Of a stretch of 64,000 bases of DNA, positions 56,440-64,000 are shown one piece after another. The stretch lies in assembly GCA_025506515.1 (NCBI GenBank), contig CM046453.1:7338410-7402409 (forward strand). The letters are read 5' to 3'. The stretch is from Flaveria trinervia. Lineage: Eukaryota > Streptophyta > Magnoliopsida > Asterales > Asteraceae. Each line of letters starts with the position of its first letter. Positions within the stretch are counted from its first letter, which is position 1. The notes under the pieces are model-generated. The model did not search any database and was not told the origin of the DNA. It was given only the letters and a program-made list of their open reading frames with translations. The translations under genes and the position numbers were made by a program.

Positions 56440-56490
56440 AGGCTTATCCAACTTCAACCAATCCAAAATTCATAATATCCACGTGGCACC
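56440..56490 (+). promoter_or_regulatory. psaH promoter: I-box and G-box
   Basis: CTTATC (56443-56448, inverse of GATAAG, the I-box), CCAAT (56458-56462) and CCACGTGG with a CACGTG core (56480-56485) lie 160-205 bp before the ATG. Paired G-box/I-box elements are typical of light-regulated photosynthesis genes. Confidence 0.6.
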
Positions 56491-56647
56491 TTCTGATCCA
56501 AGCACCCACATCAAATCGACCCCACCACACCATCATCTTCGTCTTCTTCATCCCATAAACTCACATCCATCAATCCGATTCACAATAATCACAAAATCAA
56601 CAGAACCACACGAAATCAACTATCAAGCCTCTGTTTTTTTGTGATCA

Positions 56648-57334
56648 ATGGCGTCTCTTGCAACCTTCGCACCCACCACCGCCATTAACGGCCTCGCCGG
56701 CAGCTCCCTCGCCGGAACCAAGCTCAACTTCCGGCCATCTCACCGGAGCATCAAACCCACATCGTACAGGTACTAAAACACATAATTTCTCCTCAATTTC
56801 ACTTCAATTTCTCTTCGTTGAATGCTTAATTGAATCTTTGGGCTTTTTGGGGCTTTGTTAATGGGTGATCGTGAATGTATAGAGCTGGAGCTGTGGTGGC
56901 GAAATACGGTGACAAAAGTGTGTACTTTGATCTTGAAGATTTGGGCAACACCACTGGTCAATGGGATGTTTATGGCTCTGATGCACCTTCACCTTACAAC
57001 CCCCTCCAGGTGTTCGACCTATTGCCTCAATGAAATTCTTGATCCCATTATCATATTTTAAGTTGTATCGTGTTCTTATGTATATGGGTAGTTAATGGTT
57101 GTAGTTGTAGATGCTTGAATGATTGAATCTGTTGTTTTGATTGATTCGATTGCAGAGTAAGTTCTTGAGACATTTGCTGCACCTTTCACCAAGAGAGGGT
57201 TGTTGCTCAAGTTCTTGATATTGGGAGGTGGCTCGACCCTTGCGTACTTCAGCTCGACCGCCACGGGGGATGTGTTGCCGATCGTGAAGGGCCCACAGCA
57301 GAAACCGAAGCTTGGACCGCGTGGCAAAATCTAA
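56648..57334 (+). CDS. psaH: Photosystem I subunit VI (PsaH), one-base frameshift in exon 3
   Basis: Nuclear-encoded thylakoid protein of photosystem I that docks mobile LHCII during state transitions. Exons: 56648-56769, 56883-57009, 57156-57334 with GT-AG introns; 142 residues if one base is restored, the normal length. Residues 1 to about 46 are an Ala/Ser/Thr-rich transit peptide (MASLATFAPTTAINGLAG). The mature part is AKYGDKSVYFDLEDLGNTT, WDVYGSDAPSPYNPLQ, then in exon 3 KRGLLLKFLILGGGST (membrane segment) and PKLGPRGKI at the end. Exon 3 opens AGTAAGTTCTTGAG, one base short of the family (T run at 57165-57166), so 179 nt are present instead of 180. Everything else is intact. Confidence 0.93.
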
Positions 57335-58772
57335 ACTGATTAATGATCAAGAAGCAATGTAGTATGTGTTGAATACTTGAATGTATCTTTGACACATCTT
57401 GTAACTTGTAAGTATGATTCTATTCTTAAAACTTCTTTAGTTTTTGGAGTATGGATAATGGATGATACTTCTTTTAACCGTTTGATGTGTCGAATCAAGT
57501 ATTGGTTCATGTTTACTACAATTTTTTGATAACCTGTGTAAAAATATGGGCATAACTGATGCTTGTATCTTGAATCTTTTAGAGAATTCAATTTCAAGTT
57601 AATCGTGTATGCGTGACAACACTTTATGATGCGTGAAGCGTTCTAGTATTCTTGAATAGCACTTGAGAATAGCATGTCATCCTGTAGAATCAAGAAAAGA
57701 ACACAAGCTTGAACTTTTAGGATTCTTTTGGTAATCTTTACACTAATTACATGGTTTTGAAAGCACATAGACAGTTGTTACCCAGTTGTGTTCAATTCTT
57801 CGATTTCTAGTTTACAATAAGGTTTATCAATATGGTATTCAAGTATCTACAGATTCTTTTCTTCTTCAAACTCACACCCGACCACAATTTTGATCATACA
57901 TCTTTAGCAGACATCTTCCTCGGTTGCTCTTACATATCATCACCTGACAACTCGACTCTATTCTTGAGGTCAACAATTTTACGATCTGTGGTGAAAATCA
58001 ATAGATAAAAGTGCTCATAGCAGGTTAACTCTTGTAAATAGTCTCCTGTGGTCATTTCTTACTTATTTTGATATGGTAGCGAAATTCAAATCATTTTTAC
58101 TAGCAGATGAGTGGATTTTATTGTGCTATATCTCAGACGGGTCACTAGATTTATAAAAAGTAGCGAGTCGAATAGGTAGAACAAATCAAATGGATAGAAA
58201 GTCAGCCAAAGTCGGAGCTTAATGCACACAAACTGCTAAATCATTTTCTTCAAAGATTTATAAGTTTTAATATGTTCACTTCAAAGATATAGAAAAGGTT
58301 ATTTTTTTAGTTAATGATTTATGTGTAATTGATCAGGTTAAAACTTAAGTGGTTGAAAATATAGTTGCACTATTATTCATCATATATAATTAAAAAATAG
58401 GTTACAGTGGAACATATATTCAATGCCTTATATTATAAGTGTGATGGTGAGGGTATTATGCCATATAATCACCTCCTTTTAACAGTAACTGAAAACTAGA
58501 TATCAAAATATCTAAGCAATGTATATATAAAATAATAACATATCAAATTTAGGCTATTGTGATCTATACACAATAAAGTTAGTCTTAATTTGGCTATATA
58601 AAACTAGATAATAAAATATCTAAGCAATGTATCTTTTTCAATGTTTCGATATGAATTTTATCTAAAACTAAATTGTCTTAATGCACGAGCATAGCCTGCT
58701 AGTATAACCTTTTTTTGTATTTAAAGGATGACTACAAATTTGAATTTGTATACAAACAACTGTATATGATAA
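57331..58772 (+). repeat. psaH downstream flank, copy 1 of a direct duplication
   Basis: From the psaH stop codon onward this 1.4 kb matches 61563-63823, in the same order and orientation. Shared landmarks are AGAAGCAATGTAGTATGTG, GCGTGACAACACTTTATG, AGCATGTCATCCTGTAGAAT, CTCAGACGGGTCACTAGAT and GGCTATTGTGATCTATACA. It includes the psaH 3' UTR. Confidence 0.88.
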
Positions 58773-59197
58773 TTATGCCTTCCACAATGAGCTTCTGCGA
58801 TCGAACACTATAAACACATATCCTAAATGACATCGTACACTCAAAACTAGCCAAGTTCCCGGGGAGGGTAAGTCCGTCCACACGAACGCTTAGTGAGGGA
58901 GGAGGAAGAAACTATGGTTGGGGGAGGAGAGACAAAGACCATGTGTAGAGTGTAACTCTGATGTTATTCACTTGTCTGAAATTAGTTTTGACATCCTCTA
59001 TAGAGTGTAAGGTGTTTAAGTAGATTTTAACTACCTTTCACCTTTTAATCTAATGACTTTAATAAATGTTTATTTATAAAAAGAAAATGTGAGTTTAACT
59101 CCTTGTAAGTATGAGGTTACGTGGTAAATAAAATTAAATATTTTATGTGAAAAAAGATAAATTTTATTAAAAATTATTATACACTAAAGGACCAACT
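58773..59197. other. Intergenic sequence
   Basis: Nothing recognised. Confidence 0.5.
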
Positions 59198-59830
59198 TAG
59201 GGGTGTTTATCGGATCGGATAACGAATTATTCGGATTTGAAAATTTCAGAACCCTATCCAAAATCCGATCCGATCTGAATAAGGATTTTTTTATCCGATC
59301 TGAATCTATCCGAATTCAATTCGAATCAGATTCGGATATATCCGAATAAACCTAATAACATTTTTTCTCTTTTTTTGCTAATTTTTTATTTTTGATATTT
59401 TATAAATTGGAAATCACAATAAAGATATAAAACTAAAAAAATTGACTTGCACGCAAATTCAAAATTAAAACATAATAAGTAATTGTATGGAACCCGAATA
59501 TAAGAAACTATAATTTAGAATGAACGGCCGATTATTGCATAATTATTTAAGATTATGACTAGAATGTGTAAATATTTTGTGTATTAAGTTGAAAACATGA
59601 TAGATAGTCGAGTAATGAGTATTGAGCTAGAAATATAGTTGAAGTCTTATTCGAATATCCGAATATTCCGAATAAAAAAATTGTGAAATCCGAAATACGA
59701 TTCGAAATCCGAATAAAGAATTCGGTTTCGGATGAGATCCGATTTGAATATCCGAATAAGGATTCGGATCGATTTATTCAGATTCGTATACGGATCGAAT
59801 TTCGGATATCGGATTTTTTAAACGCCCCTA
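59198..59830 (+). mobile_element. About 633-bp hAT-type MITE, copy B
   Basis: Starts TAGGGGTGTTTA and ends TAAACGCCCCTA, near-perfect 12-bp inverted termini. The 8 bp outside (GACCAACT and GAACAACC) agree at six positions, weak support for a hAT-size duplication. It is the inverse-orientation relative of 53622-54254. The ORF inside (59683-59880) is only the CGAATCCGAA repeat read through. Confidence 0.7.
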
Positions 59831-60162
59831 GAACAACCGTCATGAGGAAAAGAAGCTTCTTTGGGTCCTTAAAAAAATAGTCAAAAATGTTACGTTGATT
59901 CCATTTTGCCGTCTTATATTAATTAATAATCATATTAACTATGGTATTATGTTCTCTTTCCACGTCACTAATTTGTCTTTTTCGATCTTCATTACCTCCA
60001 AACACAACCTTAATCACACCTAGACTAAAAATTAGCATTAGCATACTTATATATTTTTATTACATTAAACGCTGGCATATGAACACTTCATAATTAGTAA
60101 TATTCGTTGGCCTCATTTCCCCAATCTCCCGTTGACCTCAACAATCTAAATCACAATCGATC
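59831..60162 (+). other. Upstream region of the reductase exon
   Basis: AT-rich sequence with no assigned TATA box; the last 40 bp form a C/A-rich leader before the ATG at 60163. Confidence 0.4.
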
Positions 60163-60583
60163 ATGAAAAACATCGATGTATTGATCACATCACCGATGAA
60201 CTCCTACCTCGAACAACAACTCGATAAGCGCTTTAATCTCATCCGCTTGTGGAACTTTCCTCAACGCGATGAATTAATCCACACGTACTCTGGCTCCATA
60301 CGAGCCGTGGTGGGGAACCGAGCTTCACCACGGGGCGGGAGTTTATCGATATGTTCCCCAGTTTGGAGATCATATCGAGTTTTAGTGTTGGATTAGACAG
60401 GGTGGATTGGAGTATTGTAAGGAGAAAGGGATTAGGGTGACAAACACGCCCGAGGTGTTGACTGATGATGTGGCTGATTTGGCTGTCGGGTTGATGCTAG
60501 CGATGTTGAGAAGGATTTGTGAGAGCGATCGACTTGTTAGAGGCGGATTATGGAAGAAGAGTGGGTTTAAATTGACTACTAAG
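60163..60583 (+). pseudogene. Hydroxypyruvate/glyoxylate reductase (HPR2/3-like), orphan first exon
   Basis: First exon of a D-isomer-specific 2-hydroxyacid dehydrogenase, NAD(P)H-dependent reductases of hydroxypyruvate and glyoxylate in photorespiration. It starts MKNIDVLITSPMNSYLEQQL and SIRAVVGNRAS. After two one-base losses (near 60327, AA to A; near 60407, TTT to TT) it continues CKEKGIRVTNTPEVLTDDVADLAVGLMLAMLRRICESD and ends FKLTTK at a GT donor (60584). Adding the two bases gives 141 codons, exactly in phase. The second exon with the GLGRIG dinucleotide fold and the catalytic Arg/Glu/His is absent from the remaining 3.4 kb. So it is either truncated or has a very long intron running past the window. 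Confidence 0.75.
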
Positions 60584-61562
60584 GTTAGATTTCTTCATCT
60601 GCTTAAGAATTTCATTTCATATGCCTTTTACACAATTATGTGATATGCTTTTGATTTAGCAACCATATTTTGCTATATGATCTTCTTAATCTTTTTAACA
60701 CAATAATCTGATGACTATAAGTTTTATTCGTAGATCATTTAATTCTTGATTTTTTTTAATAAATTCTTATGATTTTTTATATCAACTTTCAAAAAAAGAA
60801 AATATTGACGGGTCAAACATCGATACTAATATCGATACTAATAGTCACCATATCAATAGATAACAGCCAGTACATAGAAAATGTAATTCCTAATGTATTA
60901 TATATGTGTGATGAGGTGTTGGGGTGTGACATACACAATAAATGTCTTCTAAGATCTATTGATAGGAGAGAAGTCTAAGTAGTGATCACCAATAAGATAC
61001 AAAGCATACGGTAACGAATACAAGAAACTAGTTCCTAGTGTAGATCTTATACAAATGGTAGGGTATAATGGAATTTTGTAATTCCAACTTATATTTGATA
61101 AACCATGTTTATAACCAGTACTTGATATAGAATAGGAGAATACCCATTGTGTTCGTGTGTATATTTATTTATGATATTAGGTGTTAAATTTTATTTGTTA
61201 GGATGCTCATTTTCAAAGACTTGATCTTATACTAATCTCAAAGTTGAACTTGAATAGCACACGAACAAACTCGCTGCATAACTCTCTCATGTGAGGAGTG
61301 TAGGGTTTTCAGGCTGCTATAAGCCTAATGTGTACATCCTTACCTTATATTTTACAAGAGGTTATTTCATAACTATAATCCGGACTTAACATTGCCATCT
61401 CTTCAATGTCTACCCCTTAATATTCGACTTGAAATATAATGCCTATTCAAATAATTATATCATAATAATAATTCTATTTTTTCTAACTACTTCTGTTAAT
61501 CATTCTTAATATATTTAGTTTCAATTCGGGTAATCAAACAACTATCATATAATACCATTCTA
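60584..61562. other. Sequence after the reductase exon, no partner exon
   Basis: Starts with GTTAGATTT (donor). AT-rich, with a short ATCGATACTAAT direct repeat near 60820. No Rossmann-fold motif in any frame. Confidence 0.5.
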
Positions 61563-62679
61563 AACTAATTAATGATCGAGAAGCAATGTAGTATGTGTTG
61601 TATACTAGAATGTATCTTTGACACATCTTGTAAGTATGATTCTATTCTTAAAACTTCTTTCGTTTTTCGAGTATGGATAATGGAAGATACTTCTTTTAAC
61701 TGTTTAATGTGTAGAATCAAGTATGAGTTCATGTTTACTACAAACTTAATGATAATTTGTGTAAAAATATGAAAATTTAATTGATGCTTGTATCTTGAAT
61801 GAATCTTTAAGAGACTTCATCTTCAAGTAAATGTTGTATGCGTGACAACACTTTATGCGTGAAGCTTTCTAATATTCTTGAATAGCATTTGAGAATAGCA
61901 TGTCATCCTGTAGAATCAAGAAAATAACAAAAGCTTGAACTTTTACGATTCTTTTGGTAATCTTTACACTAATTACATGATTTTGAAAACATATAGACAG
62001 TTTCTTACCCAATTGTGTTCAAATTCGTCAATTTCTAATTTACACTAAGGTTTACCAATATGGTATTCAAGTATTAGCAAGATTCTTCTACTCTATCTAC
62101 AGATTCTTCTCTTCTTCAAACTCACGCTCAACCGCGATTTTGATCATGCATCTTAGCAGAAATCTTCCTCTTACATATCATCACCCGACACCTCGATTCT
62201 ATTCTTGAGGTTAACAGTTTTACGATTTGTGGTCAAATCCATAGATAAAAGTGCTCATAGGTAATACTCTTGTAAATAGTCTCCAGAGGCTTGTCTATCA
62301 CTTCTTATTTATTTTGATATGGTAGTGAATTTTAAATCATTTTTACTCGCAACGGAATGGATTTTATTGTGTTTTATCTCAGACGGGTCACTAGATTCAT
62401 AAAAAAGAGCGAGTCAATAGGTTGAACAAATCAAATAGATAGAAAGTACGCCAAATTCGGAGCTTAATGCACGCAAACTCTAAATCATTTTCCACAAAGA
62501 TTTATAAGTTTTAATGTGTTCACTTCAAAGATATAGAAGTCCCATTTTTTTACTTAATGATTTATGTGAAATAGATCAGGTTAAAACTTAAATAGTTGAA
62601 AATATAGTTACACTATTATCCATCATCTATAATTAAAAAATAGGTTACAATGGAGCATTTAATGCATTATGTTATAAGG

Positions 62680-63449
62680 TAATTTCTTTTATTTAGGTTG
62701 CGTTTGATTTTCGCTCACTAAGGGCTGACCATTAATCGGCTAACTGTCAGCAAGTCAGGGCGTTTGATTTTTCCGGTCTTGACAACTGACCCGGTCGCTA
62801 GGGTCAGTCCGAGCCCGTAAAATCGGCCTCATTGACCATGCAACTGACCAAATCGCTCCTGCCCTCCCTCCTCCTGCCGCTCTCGGCCGCTCCTGCCCTC
62901 CCTCCCTCTGCCGCTCCTCGATGCTCCTGCACTCACTCCCTCCGCCGCTCCTGCCCTCCCTCTCTCCATCACTCCCCACCGCTCCTGCCCTCCTTCCCTC
63001 CGTCGCATTACCCTCCGTCCACCGCACTACCCCCTGTTGCCACCCTTGTGACAGACTGAAGGATCAGAGTAGAGAAAAAAGGGTGGTGATTTGGTGTTCA
63101 AATCGAGAGAGATCAAAAATGGTTTTCTTTTTTGATGGTGATGGGTAGTGGGTTTTATTTTTTGACGGTTATGTTAATGGGTGAAAGAGAGATCAAAGAT
63201 GAAGATGGTAGAGTGGTTTGTTTTTATATTTTCTTTTGTGTGCCGAATAATTTATGTACCACTAGTATATATTATAAAACCAAGAGTGACTTTCAACACT
63301 TATGAGTTGAACTACTTAATCAAATAGTCAAGTTTCAGTCAGAGGCATACTAAGTCAAAATTCTAACTAGGTTAGCTTCTGACTCAGTCAGATCTTAATT
63401 AGTCAACGGTAAATAATTAACCCCTAATGATTTACGTGAATACTATAGT
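62680..63449. mobile_element. About 770-bp insertion in duplication copy 2
   Basis: Absent from copy 1, where TATAAG runs straight into TGTGATGGTG. It begins near GGTTGCGTTTGATTTTCGC, contains GGCTAACTGTCAG and later GACTCAGTCAGATCTTAATTAGTCA words, and resembles a non-autonomous DNA transposon. Clear terminal repeats are not resolved. Confidence 0.5.
62857..63010. repeat. CT-rich minisatellite
   Basis: CGCTCCTGCCCTCCCTC-like units repeat about four times inside the insertion. Any ORF here is composition-driven. Confidence 0.75.
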
Positions 63450-63823
63450 ACAAGCGTGATGGTGAGGGTATGCCATATAATCACCTCCTTTTAACGGTAA
63501 CCGAAAAGATATCAATATATCTATGCAATGTCTATAAAAATAATAACATTTCAAATTTAGGCTATTGTGATCTATACATAATAAAGTTAGTCTTAATTTG
63601 GCTATATAAAATTACATAATAAAATATCTAAGCAATGTATATCAACAAAATTCTTAACATGTCGCTACAACATTCTTATTTTTTTCTATGTTTTAAAATA
63701 AATTTTATCTAAAACTAGATTGTTCTAATGCACAACCATAACCTGCTAATATAACTTTTTCTTAAGAATGACTACAATTGAATTTTATATATAAGCAACA
63801 TACTTAACCGTATATGATAATAA

Positions 63824-64000
63824 CTAACTTTAGCAAATCCGTATATTACACGAGTTGAATAAATAAAATATTAATTATAAAATAATATTCTAATATATGA
63901 TAAAACAGTAATATTAACTTTTTAATTCTTTTTCAAAATAATAAATATTTTGTTCTAAAACAAACTGTATAAAAATATCATTTTTAAATTTTTTTCTATT
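63824..64000. other. AT-rich window end
   Basis: Nothing recognised. Confidence 0.5.

Larger units (their letters stand above)
61563..63823 (+). repeat. psaH downstream flank, copy 2, interrupted
   Basis: Matches 57331-58772, starting at TCTAAACT, i.e. at the psaH stop codon, with no psaH coding sequence before it. It is interrupted at about 62680-63449 by unrelated DNA, after which the match resumes at GTGATGGTGAGGGTA. Confidence 0.88.

Noticed and set aside
59683..59880. Small charged protein
   Set aside because: Read-through of CGAATCCGAA words at the end of a MITE; the minus-strand ORF at 53530-53760 has the same cause.
62755..63148. Pro/Ser- and Arg/Gly-rich ORFs
   Set aside because: All frames on both strands are open because of the CT-rich minisatellite.

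Overview
The window is nuclear DNA of a flowering plant. It carries intron-containing eudicot genes with GT-AG introns and AT-rich spacers, nuclear genes for plastid proteins (psaH, plastid ribosomal protein S17), a plant cytochrome P450 relic, two Ty1/copia retrotransposons and many MITE-like elements. The composition and the style of the extra retrotransposon ORF recall Asteraceae; that is an inference only. A run of N at 21916-22015 is an assembly gap.

Layout. 1-3801: a nine-exon Hsp110-type Hsp70 gene (+). 3802-9688: AT-rich spacer with MITEs, a CYP716-like P450 pseudogene (7410-8350) and an unusual palindrome cluster (8522-8701). 9689-22015: a large copia element with 5' LTR, primer site, gag, broken pol, a triplicated RNase H end, a 2.5-kb promoter-like spacer and a third ORF; its 3' LTR is lost at the gap. 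22016-26850: AT-rich spacer with a second palindrome array and a Helitron-type terminus. 26959-30426: PEX2 (+, eight exons). 31235-33333: an EMF1-like gene (-, five coding exons), convergent with PEX2. 36792-41507: a complete but decayed RE1-like copia element with two 216-bp LTRs. 41508-52354: AT-rich spacer with a solo LTR, MITEs, tandem duplications and a GC-rich hairpin array. 52355-52803: plastid RPS17 (-). 52870-56370: several MITE-type elements. 56648-57334: psaH (+). 57331-63823: a direct duplication of the psaH downstream flank, with an orphan first exon of a hydroxypyruvate/glyoxylate reductase (60163-60583) between the copies.

How the genes relate. The host genes are independent single-gene units: protein folding (Hsp110), peroxisomal import (PEX2), Polycomb-type repression (EMF1-like), plastid translation (RPS17) and photosystem I (psaH). 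There are no operons. PEX2 and the reductase both belong to photorespiratory/peroxisomal biology, but their proximity is probably chance.

Two results matter most. First, four otherwise intact gene models (Hsp110, RPS17, psaH, reductase exon 1) are each broken only by one-base losses, nearly all explainable as homopolymer contractions. The same losses separate the copies of a tandem triplication, so the breaks look like sequencing error rather than gene death. Second, the large copia element carries repeated arrays of 14-bp dyads (half-sites CAGTCG/CATTCG) in its LTR, in its leader and in the spacer before its third ORF. That spacer also has a TATA-like box and a strong splice acceptor 4 nt before the third ORF's ATG. 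A different dyad family (TATACG...CGTATA) forms arrays at 8522-8701 and 23203-23611.
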